Shown here piece by piece: positions 1 to 9,980 of a DNA stretch of 64,000 nucleotides (the stretch's first letter is position 1; every line of letters begins with the position of its first letter). The DNA is from Morganella morganii. Its GTDB lineage: Bacteria; Pseudomonadota; Gammaproteobacteria; Enterobacterales; Enterobacteriaceae. The position numbers and the translations under genes are program-made. Location of the stretch: positions 2,365,794 to 2,429,793 of the forward strand of contig NZ_VKKS01000001.1 of NCBI RefSeq assembly GCF_019402645.1, read 5' to 3'. Below the pieces are notes generated by a model that made no database searches, was not told where the DNA came from, and saw only the letters and a program-made list of their open reading frames with translations.

Positions 1-7
1 GCTGCGT

Positions 8-145
8 ATATTACGCTTTCCAGCCCCTTCGAGTCAAGCGTTGTTTTTCAACTTTCCGCCTTTTCTCTTTCTGCCGGAACCGCGTGTTATCGCGTTGTTC
101 CGTGTCAGTGGTGGCGCATTATAGACACTCGCTGAGATCACGCAA
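8..145 (-). promoter_or_regulatory. rRNA operon tandem promoters P1 and P2, firing out of the left edge
   Basis: Read on the minus strand, P1 has -10 TATAAT (118-123) and -35 TTGCGT (140-145) with 16 bp between, followed by a GC-rich start region (GCGCCACC) that closely resembles E. coli rrn P1. An A-rich tract just upstream could be an UP element. P2 has TTGACT (32-37) and TAATAT (8-13), with a long 18 bp spacer. The rRNA genes lie outside the window. E. coli also has an rRNA operon (rrnG) directly after clpB, so the junction is conserved. Confidence 0.85.
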
Positions 146-226
146 GTGTTTATTTCAATTTTTTTTCCGTTCGCTCAAAAACCGGGCAAACCCGCGCAGC
201 GTTGCTGATTTACTGCACATAATGCA

Positions 227-251
227 TAAAAAAGGGGCGCTTTCGCGCCCC
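227..251 (-). terminator. clpB intrinsic terminator
   Basis: A 7 bp perfect GC stem (GGGGCGC / GCGCCCC) with a four-base loop is followed on the minus strand by a run of T. It lies 23 bp past the clpB stop and separates clpB from the rRNA promoters. Confidence 0.9.
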
Positions 252-273
252 TCAGTTTTACTTTCTTGTGTTA

Positions 274-2847
274 TTACTGTTTCGCGGTGATCACGCCATC
301 GGTTAAATCCAGGGTGATCATTTTGCCCGGAATCAGTTTGCCGGACAGCATCGCCTGTGCCATAGGGTTTTCGATCTCCTGCTGAATAGCCCGTTTCAGC
401 GGACGCGCCCCGAATACCGGGTCGAATCCGGCTTCTGCCAGTTTGTCCAGCGCGCTGTCAGTAATAGTAACCTGATAACCGTGCTCTTCCAGACGTTTGT
501 ACAGCCGTTTGAGCTGAATTTTCGCAATCTCGTGGATCTGCTCTTTCGCCAGCGGATGGAATACCACCACTTCATCAATACGGTTGATGAATTCCGGTCT
601 GAAGTGATGAGAAACCACTTCCATGACTGCACCTTTCATTGCATCGTAGTTCAGTTCACCAAAGTGTTCCTGAATCCGGTCAGACCCCAGGTTAGAGGTC
701 ATAATCACCACCGTATTACGGAAGTCCACGGTGCGCCCCTGACCGTCTGTCAGTCGTCCGTCATCCAGCACCTGTAATAAGATGTTGAAGACATCCGGAT
801 GCGCTTTTTCCACTTCATCCAGAAGAATGACAGAATAAGGACGGCGGCGGACCGCTTCGGTCAGATACCCCCCCTCTTCATACCCGACATATCCCGGAGG
901 TGCCCCGATAAGCCGTGCAACGGAGTGTTTTTCCATAAATTCGGACATATCGATACGCACCATGGCATCGTCACTGTCAAACAGGAAATTCGCCAGTGCT
1001 TTACACAACTCAGTTTTACCCACCCCGGTCGGCCCCAGGAACAGGAACGAACCAATAGGACGATTCGGATCAGATAACCCGGCACGACTACGGCGGATTG
1101 CATTAGCAACCGCATCAACCGCTTCATTCTGACCGATCACACGGCTGTGCATTACCTGCTCCATACGCAGCAGTTTTTCCCGCTCGCCTTCCAGCATGCG
1201 GGATACCGGAATACCGGTCCAGCGCGCCAGGATTTCAGCGATTTCCACATCAGTGACTTTATTACGCAGCAGTTTCATCTCTTTATCTTCTGCCGCATTT
1301 GCTGCTGCCAGCTGTTTTTCCAGCTCCGGAATTTTACCGTACTGCAATTCGGACATTTTAGTCAGATCACCGGTACGGCGGGCTTGTTCCAGTGTAGTTT
1401 TCGCCTGCTCCAGCTCTGCTTTAATGTGCTGGGTACCGGACAGCGTCGCTTTCTCTGCTTTCCACTCTTCTTCCAGAGACGCATACTCGCGCTCTTTCTC
1501 AGTTAATTCCTGTTCCAGCATATCAAGCCGTTTTTTACTGGCGTCATCAGACTCTTTTTTCAGTGCCTGCTGTTCCAGTTTCAACTGAATGATACGGCGA
1601 TCCAGTCTGTCGAGGGATTCCGGTTTAGAATCCATCTGCATACGCAGACTTGCACCCGCTTCATCAATCAGGTCAATCGCTTTATCCGGTAACATACGAT
1701 CCGTGATATAGCGGTGAGATAGTGTTGCCGCCGCGACAATGGCCGGGTCAGTAATCTGAACATGGTGATGCAGTTCATAACGCTCTTTCAGACCACGCAG
1801 AATCGCGATGGTATCTTCCACTGTCGGCTCTGCCACATAGACTTTCTGGAAACGGCGCTCTAATGCCGCATCTTTCTCTATATACTGACGATACTCATCC
1901 AGTGTGGTTGCACCCACACAGTGCAGTTCACCGCGGGCCAGTGCCGGTTTCAGCATGTTCCCTGCATCCATTGCACCATCGGCTTTACCTGCGCCGACCA
2001 TGGTATGCAGCTCATCAATAAAGAGGATGACATTGCCTTCTTCTTTGGATAATTCATTCAGAACGGCTTTCAGACGCTCTTCAAAATCACCGCGATATTT
2101 GGCTCCCGCCAGCAGCGCACCGAGATCCAGAGACAGCACACGTTTGTTCTTCAGTCCCTCCGGCACCTCACCGTTGACGATACGCTGCGCCAGTCCTTCC
2201 ACGATAGCAGTTTTACCCACCCCGGGTTCCCCGATCAGTACCGGGTTATTTTTGGTTCTGCGCTGTAATACCTGGATAGTCCGGCGGATTTCTTCATCAC
2301 GGCCGATAACCGGGTCGAGTTTGCCGGATTCGGCACGCTCAGTTAAATCAATCGTATATTTCTTCAGGGCCTGGCGTTGATCTTCCGCGCCCTGGTCATT
2401 CACATTCTCACCACCACGCATAGTGTCTATAGCCTTCTTAAGTGTTTGTTTATTAATCCCGGCTGCTTTTAATACATCTGCTAATGAGCTGTTGCTCTCT
2501 AATACAGCCAGAACAAAAATTTCGGATGCGATATAGGCATCATTTTGTTTTTGTGCAATCTGGTCACATATATTCAGGTGACGGATTAAATCCTGTGAGG
2601 GCTGCACATCCCCGGCGGAACCTTCCACCTGCGGTAAGCGATTGATAGTGTCATCAATCTTCTGATTAAGCTGCGCGATATCCGCCCCGGCTGATGCCAG
2701 TAACGGACGCACCGACCCGCCTTCCTGATGCAGAAATGCTGACAGTAAATGTACGGGTTCAATAAACTGATTACTGTGCCCGACTGCAAGAGACCGGGCG
2801 TCGGCGAGCGCTTGCTGGAATTTATTCGTGAAACGATCCAAACGCAT
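274..2847 (-). CDS. clpB: ClpB disaggregase (Hsp100 AAA+ chaperone)
   Basis: Cytoplasmic hexameric ATPase that works with DnaK/DnaJ/GrpE to pull polypeptides out of heat-induced aggregates. The protein has 857 residues, the full E. coli length. An N-terminal Clp repeat domain (about 1-145) precedes AAA module 1 with Walker A GEPGVGKT at 206-213 and a Walker B ending in DELH. A charged coiled-coil M domain follows (about 410-520), then AAA module 2 with GPTGVGKT near 605 and LLDEVEKA. The ATG at 2847 has a GGAGG site seven bases upstream. A sigma-32 promoter precedes it, so heat-shock control is likely. The rRNA operon promoters follow downstream, as in E. coli. Confidence 0.98.
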   Translation of the reverse strand: MRLDRFTNKFQQALADARSLAVGHSNQFIEPVHLLSAFLHQEGGSVRPLLASAGADIAQLNQKIDDTINRLPQVEGSAGDVQPSQDLIRHLNICDQIAQKQNDAYIASEIFVLAVLESNSSLADVLKAAGINKQTLKKAIDTMRGGENVNDQGAEDQRQALKKYTIDLTERAESGKLDPVIGRDEEIRRTIQVLQRRTKNNPVLIGEPGVGKTAIVEGLAQRIVNGEVPEGLKNKRVLSLDLGALLAGAKYRGDFEERLKAVLNELSKEEGNVILFIDELHTMVGAGKADGAMDAGNMLKPALARGELHCVGATTLDEYRQYIEKDAALERRFQKVYVAEPTVEDTIAILRGLKERYELHHHVQITDPAIVAAATLSHRYITDRMLPDKAIDLIDEAGASLRMQMDSKPESLDRLDRRIIQLKLEQQALKKESDDASKKRLDMLEQELTEKEREYASLEEEWKAEKATLSGTQHIKAELEQAKTTLEQARRTGDLTKMSELQYGKIPELEKQLAAANAAEDKEMKLLRNKVTDVEIAEILARWTGIPVSRMLEGEREKLLRMEQVMHSRVIGQNEAVDAVANAIRRSRAGLSDPNRPIGSFLFLGPTGVGKTELCKALANFLFDSDDAMVRIDMSEFMEKHSVARLIGAPPGYVGYEEGGYLTEAVRRRPYSVILLDEVEKAHPDVFNILLQVLDDGRLTDGQGRTVDFRNTVVIMTSNLGSDRIQEHFGELNYDAMKGAVMEVVSHHFRPEFINRIDEVVVFHPLAKEQIHEIAKIQLKRLYKRLEEHGYQVTITDSALDKLAEAGFDPVFGARPLKRAIQQEIENPMAQAMLSGKLIPGKMITLDLTDGVITAKQ

Positions 2848-2887
2848 AACACCTCCAAAAAATGGCTTTGAATTTTCGCTAAGTACT

Positions 2888-2915
2888 AAATGAGGACTTT
2901 TGTCAAATATTCAAG
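2888..2915 (-). promoter_or_regulatory. Sigma-32 heat-shock promoter of clpB
   Basis: On the minus strand, CTTGAAT (2909-2915) and CCTCATTT (2888-2895) are separated by 13 bp. This fits the RpoH consensus CTTGAAA-N13-CCCCATNT and closely resembles the E. coli clpB promoter. It lies about 40 bp upstream of the clpB ATG. Confidence 0.85.
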
Positions 2916-2959
2916 CCAAGTTTTGAAAAAATATTAAATATTATGCGTAATCCTGAAGG

Positions 2960-3706
2960 TTATGATTTTTGCGGCGGGTTGATCCAGATGAATGACGCCA
3001 TCCGGCCGGTACGGGCATCACGGCGGTAAGAGAAAAAACGGGCGGTGTCCGTGACGGTACATTCGGTACCGCCGGAAACAGCAGTAACGCCTGCTGCGGC
3101 CAGACGCTGACGGGCAAGTTCATAAATGTCAGCCAGATATTTATCACCATGAGCAATAAATGCCGTTACCGCTTCTGCGGCGTGCACCATAAATGCTTCA
3201 CGGACTTCCGCGCCGACCTCAAACTTCTGAGGACCGATAGCCGGCCCCAGCCAGGCGATAATATCTGATGGCGCGGCAGTAAAGCAGGACACGGTATTTT
3301 CCAGCACACCGCCGCATAAACTGCGCCAGCCTGCGTGGGCACCGGCCACTTCGCGCCCGTCACGGGAACAGAACAGCACCGGCAGGCAATCTGCCGTCAT
3401 AATCGCACAGACTTTCCCCTGTGTACGGGTATAGACCGCATCGGCCTGCGGGCCGCGCGGTGTGTTGTCATCCAGAATAGCGACATCCGTTCCGTGTACC
3501 TGATTCAGCCAGAGCGGTGTATCCGGGAAACCGGCCGCCTCTGCCAGAATCGCCCGGTTACGGGCGACATCCTCCGGGGAATCGCCGGTATGCAGTCCCA
3601 GATTGAGGCTGTCAAACGGCGGCTGACTGACGCCGCCTGTACGTAATGAGCTGCAGGCACTCACGCCTGCGGGCAGCTGCCATTCCGGGGTAATCAGTGC
3701 GGTCAT
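2960..3706 (-). CDS. pgeF: PgeF/YfiH laccase-domain peptidoglycan-editing enzyme
   Basis: A 248-residue cytoplasmic protein of the multicopper-polyphenol-oxidase-like (DUF152) family. In E. coli it removes UDP-MurNAc-L-Ser so that serine is not built into peptidoglycan in place of alanine. The metal ligands are visible at the E. coli positions: His71 (QVHG), Cys107 (ADCLPV) and His124 (HAGWR). The C-terminal FSYRRD...GRMASFIW motif is intact. It starts 9 bp after the rluD stop, so the two are probably co-transcribed, as in E. coli. clpB downstream has its own promoter. Confidence 0.95.
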   Translation of the reverse strand: MTALITPEWQLPAGVSACSSLRTGGVSQPPFDSLNLGLHTGDSPEDVARNRAILAEAAGFPDTPLWLNQVHGTDVAILDDNTPRGPQADAVYTRTQGKVCAIMTADCLPVLFCSRDGREVAGAHAGWRSLCGGVLENTVSCFTAAPSDIIAWLGPAIGPQKFEVGAEVREAFMVHAAEAVTAFIAHGDKYLADIYELARQRLAAAGVTAVSGGTECTVTDTARFFSYRRDARTGRMASFIWINPPQKS

Positions 3707-3715
3707 TATAACTCC

Positions 3716-4693
3716 TTACCAGTCCATATCATCCTGATGCGCTTGTGCGTCAGATTTGAGAACCTCAATCAGTTTCACCATATCATCCGGAATCGGCGCA
3801 TGCCACTCCATCTGAATCCCGGTGATCGGATGATAAAGACGCAGCATGGTGGCGTGCAGTGCCTGGCGGTCAAATTCACGCAGTGCATCGCGGAATTCAT
3901 CACTTGCGCCTTTAAGCGGACGCGGACGCCCGCCGTAGAGCTGATCACCCACCAGCGGATGATTGATATGTGCCATATGCACACGGATCTGGTGAGTACG
4001 GCCGGTTTCCAGACGCAGACGCAGACGGGTGTGGGCACGGAAATGCTCCATCACACGGTAATGTGTCACCGCCGGTTTACCCATCGGGTTAACGGCCATA
4101 TGGGTACGTTTAGCCGGGTGGCGGGAAATCGGTTCTTCCACTTTACCGCCTGCCGTCATGCGGCCGTTAGCCACGGCTTCATATTCACGGGTAATTTCAC
4201 GCAGTTGCAGTGACTCCACCAGCCGGGTCTGGGCAGGAACGGTTTTCGCCACCACCATCAGCCCGGTGGTATCTTTATCCAGACGGTGAACGATGCCCGC
4301 GCGCGGCACATCGGCAATATCCGGATAGTGATACAGCAGTGCGTTAAGGACCGTTCCGTCCGGATTACCCGCCCCCGGATGTACCACAAAATCACGCGGC
4401 TTATTAATCACCAGGATATCATCATCTTCATAAACGATATTGAGCGGCAGATTTTGCGGTTCAAAACGCATGTCTTCATCAATCAGTGCATCAATACTGA
4501 TCTGCTCTCCGCCCAGCATTTTTTCTTTTGGTTTGTTGACAAGACGGCCGTTAACCTGAACCCTGTCATCTAAGATCCATTCTTTTATACGTGATCGTGA
4601 ATAATCAGGGAACAATTCCGCCAAAGCCTGATCTAAACGCTGACCGAGCTGTGATTCATCAATAGTTGCGGTAAGTTGTATTTCTTGAGCCAT
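3716..4693 (-). CDS. rluD: 23S rRNA pseudouridine synthase RluD (1911/1915/1917)
   Basis: Forms the three pseudouridines in helix 69 of 23S rRNA, which contacts the decoding centre and helps late 50S assembly. The 325-residue protein has an N-terminal S4 RNA-binding domain (about 17-75) and the RluA-type catalytic domain. The signature HRLDKDTTG places the catalytic aspartate at Asp139, the same as in E. coli. It is divergent from bamD, with about 137 bp shared between the two starts. Confidence 0.97.
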   Translation of the reverse strand: MAQEIQLTATIDESQLGQRLDQALAELFPDYSRSRIKEWILDDRVQVNGRLVNKPKEKMLGGEQISIDALIDEDMRFEPQNLPLNIVYEDDDILVINKPRDFVVHPGAGNPDGTVLNALLYHYPDIADVPRAGIVHRLDKDTTGLMVVAKTVPAQTRLVESLQLREITREYEAVANGRMTAGGKVEEPISRHPAKRTHMAVNPMGKPAVTHYRVMEHFRAHTRLRLRLETGRTHQIRVHMAHINHPLVGDQLYGGRPRPLKGASDEFRDALREFDRQALHATMLRLYHPITGIQMEWHAPIPDDMVKLIEVLKSDAQAHQDDMDW

Positions 4694-4724
4694 GTTTGTC
4701 TCTGTTTCAGAAAGTTATATTTTG

Positions 4725-4739
4725 AACGGTAACACCGTT
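4725..4739. promoter_or_regulatory. Small inverted repeat between rluD and bamD
   Basis: AACGGT-AAC-ACCGTT is a perfect 6 bp inverted repeat in the divergent intergenic region. It could be an operator or a weak RNA hairpin. No regulator is recognised. Confidence 0.3.
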
Positions 4740-4830
4740 TCATTTAAACTATGTGGTATTGTATCGTGATCGCCAGCGGGAGCTGTACGGAGTGCTCCCT
4801 AAAAAATATTCAGAGGATAATCAACACGTG

Positions 4831-5565
4831 ATGATACGTATGAAATATCTCGTGGCCGCAGCCACGCTAAGCCTCATGTTGTCCGGCTGTTCCGGAAACA
4901 AGGAAATTCTCCCGGATGCCTCACCGTCAGAGCTGTATACTGTCGGCCAGGAAAAATTACAGGACGGTAACTATAAAGGGGCCATCACGCAGCTCGAGAC
5001 CCTCGATAACCGTTTTCCTTTCGGCCCGTATTCACAGCAGGTTCAGCTGGATCTGATTTACGCCTACTACAAAGCAGGTGATTTACAGATGGCGCTGGCC
5101 TCAATCGACCGTTTCATGCGTCTGAACCCGACCCATCCGAACATCGATTACGTCCTGTATATGCGCGGTCTGACCGCTCAGGCGCTTGATGATAACATGC
5201 TGCAGAGTTTCTTTGGTATCGATCGTGCGGACCGTGACCCGCAGAACGCGCGCGTGGCATTCCAGGATTTCAGCCAGTTACTGCGTTATTACCCGACCAG
5301 TATCTATGCGACAGACTCCGCAAAACGTCTGGTATTCCTCAAAGATCGCCTTGCGGCCTTTGAACTGGCAGTTGCGAAATTCTACACGAAACGCGGGGCA
5401 TATGTCGCGGTGATTAATCGTGTTGAATTAATGCTGCGTGACTACCCGGACACACTGGCGACACGCCAGGCGCTGCCGCTGATGGAAAATGCCTATAATG
5501 AACTGGGATTAACGGCAGAAGCCGGAAAAGTGGCACAGCTGATTGCCGCCAACCCGCGCAACTGA
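4831..5565 (+). CDS. bamD: Outer membrane assembly lipoprotein BamD
   Basis: Essential lipoprotein of the BAM complex that recruits substrates and works with BamA to fold beta-barrels into the outer membrane. The chosen start gives 244 residues beginning MIRMKYL, matching E. coli MTRMKYL. It follows an AGAGGAT ribosome site; an in-frame GTG sits one codon earlier and the open frame extends to 4753. A lipoprotein signal ends in LSGC with the lipidated cysteine at Cys20. The rest consists of helical TPR-like repeats, including the conserved FPFGPYSQQ and YAYYKAGD segments. A strong terminator follows. Confidence 0.97.
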   Translation: MIRMKYLVAAATLSLMLSGCSGNKEILPDASPSELYTVGQEKLQDGNYKGAITQLETLDNRFPFGPYSQQVQLDLIYAYYKAGDLQMALASIDRFMRLNPTHPNIDYVLYMRGLTAQALDDNMLQSFFGIDRADRDPQNARVAFQDFSQLLRYYPTSIYATDSAKRLVFLKDRLAAFELAVAKFYTKRGAYVAVINRVELMLRDYPDTLATRQALPLMENAYNELGLTAEAGKVAQLIAANPRN

Positions 5566-5587
5566 GTTCCGTTTTACTCATCTGATT

Positions 5588-5617
5588 AAAAAGGCCATCT
5601 CCGGATGGCTTTTTTAT
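5588..5617 (+). terminator. bamD intrinsic terminator
   Basis: AAAAAGGCCATC-TCCG-GATGGCTTTTTT starts about 20 bp past the bamD stop. It has a 6 bp GC-rich stem extended by A-U pairs and a T run. Confidence 0.9.
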
Positions 5618-5874
5618 TGTTTTATCATCATGTTACTGCATAAAAAATGGCCGACAGCCTTCTCGTCTCTGAGAATATGCGGTCAGCCAACTTATCAATG
5701 ATGCACGATTCGCGCCTTTCCCGCAAGTTGTATCCTCTGTATTCTCAGCCTGAGTCACAAAATTATAACCTTTTGAAAAAACTAAAAAATATTAGTGACG
5801 ACGATCAATTTTTTCTTGCCGCCACCAACGTATTCTGAATATCAACAAGACGGATGTAACAAAGAGAGGTCACT
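5618..5874 (+). other. Intergenic region between bamD and raiA with a nested inverted repeat
   Basis: No credible gene is present: the only open frame (5647-5838) has no ribosome site and no recognisable protein. The stretch contains CTGAGAATA at 5669-5677 facing TATTCTCAG at 5740-5748. Nested inside are CAACTT (5688-5693) and AAGTTG (5725-5730), which together could fold an approximately 80-nt RNA. The raiA promoter must lie somewhere here but no convincing -35/-10 pair stands out. An AGAGAGG ribosome site precedes raiA. Confidence 0.45.
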
Positions 5875-6219
5875 ATGAATGTGAATATCACCAGTAAGCA
5901 AATGGAGATTACCCCGGCAATCCGGGAGCATGTTGAAAGCCGTCTCGATAAGCTGAGTAAGTGGCAGGTTCCTTTAATTAATCCGCACATTATCCTCGCA
6001 AAAGATCCGCAGGGTTTTGTGGTTGATGCCACCATCAGCACACCGAATGGAAATTTAGTTGCCAGCGCCAAACACGCTGATATGTATGCCGCCATCAATG
6101 AATTACTGGCGAAACTGGAACGGCAGCTGAATAAAGCACAGCACAAAGGTGAAGCGCGCCGCGCGGATAACAGCGTCAAAGAAGCGAACCTTGTGTCTGA
6201 TGAAGAATCCGCAGAATAA
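5875..6219 (+). CDS. raiA: Ribosome-associated inhibitor RaiA (YfiA, HPF family)
   Basis: A short HPF-family protein that binds the 30S decoding region in stationary phase or cold shock, blocks tRNA binding and keeps 70S ribosomes as inactive monomers. It has 114 residues, nearly the E. coli length, including the [17 protein letters not shown] start and the basic [17 protein letters not shown] helix. The acidic tail is typical of the short form. Its 3' end and terminator correspond to the place where E. coli and Salmonella release the sRNA RaiZ; whether that happens here cannot be seen. Confidence 0.96.
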   Translation: MNVNITSKQMEITPAIREHVESRLDKLSKWQVPLINPHIILAKDPQGFVVDATISTPNGNLVASAKHADMYAAINELLAKLERQLNKAQHKGEARRADNSVKEANLVSDEESAE

Positions 6220-6248
6220 AAAATATAATAAATTGAGTTTTGTCTCTG

Positions 6249-6273
6249 CGCGCCCTCCGGGCGCGTTTTTTTT
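6249..6273 (+). terminator. raiA intrinsic terminator
   Basis: CGCGCCC-TCC-GGGCGCG is a 7 bp perfect stem followed by eight T residues. The pheL promoter begins immediately after it. Confidence 0.92.
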
Positions 6274-6275
6274 GG

Positions 6276-6304
6276 TTGACACAACGGGTTACATCAGGTC
6301 TATT
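6276..6304 (+). promoter_or_regulatory. pheL-pheA promoter
   Basis: A perfect TTGACA -35 lies at 6276-6281. A weak -10 (TCTATT at 6299-6304, or an overlapping hexamer) sits 17-18 bp downstream. Position and -35 match the E. coli pheA promoter. The start would lie about 30 bp before the leader peptide. Confidence 0.65.
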
Positions 6305-6342
6305 AACTATCATCAGATGACACAACGGACAACACACTGACC

Positions 6343-6390
6343 ATGTATCCCCGCATCCGCTTCTTCTTTTTCTTTTTTCGCTTCTGTTAA
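6343..6390 (+). CDS. pheL: Phe operon leader peptide PheL
   Basis: A 15-codon reading frame, MYPRIRFFFFFFRFC, contains seven Phe codons, six of them consecutive. Its translation senses charged tRNA-Phe: stalling at the Phe run when phenylalanine is scarce favours the antiterminator and lets pheA be transcribed. E. coli PheL (also 15 residues, 7 Phe) has a different sequence around the Phe run, so only length and Phe content are conserved. Here the run is uninterrupted, flanked by arginines, and the peptide ends in cysteine. Confidence 0.93.
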   Translation: MYPRIRFFFFFFRFC

Positions 6391-6462
6391 TGAGGCTTTT
6401 TGTCGTGTGAGAAAGAAAACGAAGACGCACAGAAAAGCCTCCCTCCGCGGAGGCTTTTTTTA
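6391..6462 (+). promoter_or_regulatory. pheA transcription attenuator (antiterminator and terminator)
   Basis: The terminator stem GCCTCC (6437-6442) / GGAGGC (6449-6454) is followed by seven T. An alternative palindrome, CCTCCGCGGAGG (6442-6453), overlaps it. GAGGCTTTTT just after the pheL stop (6392-6401) can pair instead with AGAAAAGCCTC (about 6431-6441), which forms the competing antiterminator. This is a classical Phe-leader arrangement, with pheA starting 31 bp downstream. Confidence 0.88.
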
Positions 6463-6493
6463 TCGCCGGGAAAACAGGGTCTGAGGACAACAT

Positions 6494-7645
6494 ATGAATG
6501 ATCTTTTAGCTATACGGGAACAAATCAGCCAGTTGGATATACAATTGCTGGATTTGCTGGCAAAGCGGCGGCAGCTTGCTGTGGCCGTTGCACAGACCAA
6601 ATTGCAGGATAACCGCCCTATCCGCGATAAGAACCGCGAACGTGAACTGCTGGATGTGCTGATAAGCAAAGGTAAACCGCACGGACTGGACGGATTTTAT
6701 ATCACCCGTCTGTTCCAGCTGATTATCGAGGATTCTGTCCTGACCCAGCAGGCGATTTTACAAAAGCACCTTAATCAGACGCCGGATAACAGCGCCCGGA
6801 TAGCCTTCCTCGGCCCGAGAGGCTCTTATTCACATGTGGCGGCGCGTCAGTACTCTGCCCGTCATTTTGATCATATGACCGAGTTCAGTTGCCGCAAATT
6901 CCGCGATATTTTTGAACTGGTTGAAAACGGTCAGGCAGACTACGGGATGCTGCCGCTGGAAAATACCAGTTCCGGTGCCATCAACGATGTCTATGATTTA
7001 CTTCAGAGCACCCCGCTTTCGATTGTCGGTGAGCTGCGCCTGCCGGTGAACCACTGTCTGCTGGCCATACCGGGCGCGGATATTGCCGGGATCACCACCC
7101 TCTACAGCCATCCGCAGCCGTTTGAGCAGTGCAGTCAGTATCTCAGTCAGTTCCCGGATCGCAAAATTGAATACTGCGAAAGCACCGCAGCGGCGATGGA
7201 AAAAGTCGCTTCACTCAACCGGACGGATGTTGCAGCTCTCGGCAGCGAAGCCGGTGGTGCACTGTACGGGTTACAGGCGGCTGCACAGAACCTTGCCAAT
7301 CAGCAGACGAATATGACCCGCTTTATTGTCATTGCCCGCCAGCCGATTGAGGTATCAGAACAGGTGCCGGCGAAAACGACGCTGCTGATGGCAACCGGAC
7401 AGCAGGCCGGTGCACTGGTTGATGCCCTGATTATCCTGAAAGAGCACGACATTGTGATGAGCAAACTGGAGTCGCGCCCTATTCACGGCACACCGTGGGA
7501 GGAGATGTTTTATATTGATGTGCATGCCAATCTGCGTTCAGTATCTATGCAACAGGCACTCAAGGCCTTACAGGCGATCGCCCGTTCGGTGAAAGTTCTC
7601 GGCAGTTATCCGGGAGAACATGTCCCGCCGGCTTTAATCGACTGA
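6494..7645 (+). CDS. pheA: Bifunctional chorismate mutase / prephenate dehydratase PheA
   Basis: Converts chorismate to prephenate and then to phenylpyruvate, committing flux to phenylalanine. The 383-residue protein has an AroQ-type chorismate mutase domain (about 1-100), a prephenate dehydratase domain (about 105-285) with the TRF motif in NMTRFIVI, and a C-terminal ACT domain with the Phe-binding ESRP motif. Feedback inhibition by phenylalanine is therefore expected in addition to attenuation. A GAGGAC site precedes the ATG. Downstream lies epmA instead of the tyrA end found next to it in E. coli. Confidence 0.97.
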   Translation: MNDLLAIREQISQLDIQLLDLLAKRRQLAVAVAQTKLQDNRPIRDKNRERELLDVLISKGKPHGLDGFYITRLFQLIIEDSVLTQQAILQKHLNQTPDNSARIAFLGPRGSYSHVAARQYSARHFDHMTEFSCRKFRDIFELVENGQADYGMLPLENTSSGAINDVYDLLQSTPLSIVGELRLPVNHCLLAIPGADIAGITTLYSHPQPFEQCSQYLSQFPDRKIEYCESTAAAMEKVASLNRTDVAALGSEAGGALYGLQAAAQNLANQQTNMTRFIVIARQPIEVSEQVPAKTTLLMATGQQAGALVDALIILKEHDIVMSKLESRPIHGTPWEEMFYIDVHANLRSVSMQQALKALQAIARSVKVLGSYPGEHVPPALID

Positions 7646-7799
7646 TTATTCCCGCCCGGGGTGCTCCGGTACCCCGCCACCGCACAATAGGCCTGTTCAG
7701 CACCGGATTTTACACGTAGCATGTTCTGCATATCTGTTTGTCACCATCAGAGGTTGCAGGTAAACTGCACCCTTTATTTTTATTCGGAGTTCTTACGGC

Positions 7800-8777
7800 A
7801 TGAGTGATATTGCGGGCTGGCAGCCGACTGCCCCGATAGCCAATCTATTAAAACGTGCAAAAATTGTTAATGAAATCAGACATTTTTTTGCAGACAGAGG
7901 TGTATTAGAAGTCGAAACGCCGACCATGAGTCAGGCGACCGTCACCGATGTCCATCTGCGCGCCTTTGAAACTCAATTTGTCGGCCCCGGTGCCGCACAG
8001 GGAATAACGCTTTATCTGATGACCAGCCCGGAATACCACATGAAACGGTTGCTGGCAGCGGGCAGCGGCCCCATTTATCAGATGGGCCGCAGCTATCGTA
8101 ACGAGGAAGCCGGACGTTATCATAATCCGGAGTTCACCATGCTCGAATGGTATCGCCCTCATTATGATATGTACCGTCTGATAAATGAGGTTGATGATTT
8201 ATTACAACAAACCTTAGAGTGTGAAAGTGCAGAATCGTTATCCTACCAGCAGGCTTTCCTGCGCTACCTGGATATTGATCCGCTGACCGCAGAGAAAGAC
8301 AAATTGCGAGAGGTCGCGGCCAAACTGGATGTCAGCAATATTGCGGATACCGAGGAAGATCGCGATACCATTTTACAACTGCTGTTTATGGTCGGTGTGG
8401 AGCCGCATATCGGGCTGGAAAAACCGACCTTTATTTATCACTTCCCGGCAAGCCAGGCCTCACTGGCGGAGATCAGCTCTGAAGATCACCGCGTGGCTGA
8501 GCGTTTTGAGGTGTATTACAAAGGGATTGAGCTGGCAAACGGCTTCCGTGAACTGACCGATGCCGCTGAGCAGCGTCAGCGTTTTGAGCGGGATAACCGC
8601 AAACGGGCCAGTCTGGGTCTGCCGGAACAGCCGATTGATGAGCATCTGCTGGCAGCGCTTGAGCACGGATTCCCGGAATGTGCCGGAGTGGCGCTGGGGA
8701 TCGACCGCCTGGTTATGCTTGCGCTGGGTGCAGAGCGGATCAGCGATGTGATCGCATTCCCAGTTGATCGCGCCTGA
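7800..8777 (+). CDS. epmA: Elongation factor P--(R)-beta-lysine ligase EpmA (PoxA/GenX)
   Basis: A lysyl-tRNA-synthetase paralogue without an anticodon domain. It attaches (R)-beta-lysine to a conserved lysine of elongation factor P, which relieves stalling at polyproline. The 325-residue class II synthetase core carries motif 2 ([23 protein letters not shown]) and motif 3 ([15 protein letters not shown]), and the [13 protein letters not shown] segment is intact. In E. coli epmA lies far away near the frd operon; here it sits between pheA and tyrA. The genes efp and epmB are not in the window. Confidence 0.96.
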   Translation: MSDIAGWQPTAPIANLLKRAKIVNEIRHFFADRGVLEVETPTMSQATVTDVHLRAFETQFVGPGAAQGITLYLMTSPEYHMKRLLAAGSGPIYQMGRSYRNEEAGRYHNPEFTMLEWYRPHYDMYRLINEVDDLLQQTLECESAESLSYQQAFLRYLDIDPLTAEKDKLREVAAKLDVSNIADTEEDRDTILQLLFMVGVEPHIGLEKPTFIYHFPASQASLAEISSEDHRVAERFEVYYKGIELANGFRELTDAAEQRQRFERDNRKRASLGLPEQPIDEHLLAALEHGFPECAGVALGIDRLVMLALGAERISDVIAFPVDRA

Positions 8778-8800
8778 TTACCCGGTGAAATAAACGTAAC

Positions 8801-8831
8801 AAAAAAGCGGATGATATCATCCGCTTTTTTG
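8801..8831. terminator. Bidirectional terminator between epmA and tyrA
   Basis: GCGGATGATATCATCCGC is a perfect 18-base palindrome flanked by A6 and T6. It can stop both the epmA transcript (plus) and the aroF-tyrA transcript (minus). Confidence 0.92.
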
Positions 8832-8840
8832 TTTTTATAC

Positions 8841-9962
8841 TCAGCGCCTGCTGTCGCTGGCCTGTTGCAGCAATCCGCGGCTCTCTTTCATAAAGCGCTG
8901 CGCGTGTTCGCCAAACCAGTCACTGACGGCGGAGAACTGAGTGATAAACTCTGCTTTATCCCGGCTTTCCAGCAGTGCCATGGCTTCACCGAACTCACGG
9001 TGATAATCCTCGATTACATCCAGATTATCTTCTGAGGCCATAATAATATCTGCATAAAGCTGCGGATCCTGGGCAAACAGGCGGCCAATCATCACCAGCT
9101 CCAGCCGGTAAATCGGTGATGATAACGACAACAACTGCGCGAGATCGATATTTTCTTTTGCCAGATAACGCCCGTAAGCAAAAGTAGTAAAGTGACGCAG
9201 CGCCTGAATATAGCGCATATTGCGATCATGCTCCTGTGCTTTAATACCCTGTAAGTGTGCGCCCCAGACGGTAATCTGCTCCAGAAACCACTGATACTGC
9301 TCAGGGAAACGTCCGTCGCAGAATGCCACCACCTGTTTGGCAAAGCTGCCGGTATCCGGCCCGAACATCGGGTGCAGTCCGAGTACCGGCCCGTTATGCA
9401 CCGCCAGCATCGCCTGCAGCGGCCCGGCTTTGACAGACGCGAGATCTGCTAGGATGCAATCTTCCGGTAACGGCGGCAACTGTTTGATGACCTGTTCGGT
9501 CAGATGAATAGGCACACTGACAATCACCATTCCCGCATCTGCCAGCAATTCAGGCGCATCCGACCAGTCGCCGCTGTCCAGAATACGCACGGTGTAACCG
9601 GACAGTGCCAGCATCCGCCGGAACAACTGCCCCATTTTACCGTCGCCGCCGACAATCACTACCGGACGTGCCTGCTCATTGAGCTTTTTAAAACCTTTGT
9701 CATTTTCACGGGAATAGGATTCCCGCATGATACGGCGCAGAACATCCTCTATCAGATCCGGCGGAACCCCGAGAGACTCCGCCTCCTCCCGCCGGGAGGC
9801 CAGCATTGCGGCTTCGCGATCCGGCGCATATACCGGCAACCCGTGCTGACTTTTCACTTCCCCGACTTCCGCCACTAAGTGCAGGCGTTTTGCCAGCAGT
9901 GACAGCAGCGACTTATCCACTTCATCAATTTGATCACGTAAATGTGTTAATACACCGGACAT
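8841..9962 (-). CDS. tyrA: Bifunctional chorismate mutase / prephenate dehydrogenase TyrA
   Basis: Makes 4-hydroxyphenylpyruvate, the tyrosine precursor, from chorismate through prephenate. It has 373 residues, the E. coli length. An AroQ mutase domain (about 1-90) precedes an NAD-binding fold with [13 protein letters not shown] near residue 102 and a helical dehydrogenase domain that contains [10 protein letters not shown]. It is the second gene of the aroF-tyrA operon, 18 bp after aroF, and is expected to share TyrR control. Confidence 0.97.
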   Translation of the reverse strand: MSGVLTHLRDQIDEVDKSLLSLLAKRLHLVAEVGEVKSQHGLPVYAPDREAAMLASRREEAESLGVPPDLIEDVLRRIMRESYSRENDKGFKKLNEQARPVVIVGGDGKMGQLFRRMLALSGYTVRILDSGDWSDAPELLADAGMVIVSVPIHLTEQVIKQLPPLPEDCILADLASVKAGPLQAMLAVHNGPVLGLHPMFGPDTGSFAKQVVAFCDGRFPEQYQWFLEQITVWGAHLQGIKAQEHDRNMRYIQALRHFTTFAYGRYLAKENIDLAQLLSLSSPIYRLELVMIGRLFAQDPQLYADIIMASEDNLDVIEDYHREFGEAMALLESRDKAEFITQFSAVSDWFGEHAQRFMKESRGLLQQASDSRR

Positions 9963-9980
9963 ACAACCTGCCTGTTTTTA

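Noticed and set aside
84-290. 68-codon plus-strand frame at the left edge
   Set aside because: Lies over the rRNA promoters and the clpB terminator, both clear on the minus strand.
5647-5838. 63-codon frame between bamD and raiA
   Set aside because: No ribosome site, no recognisable protein, and it overlaps the nested inverted repeat. Treated as chance.
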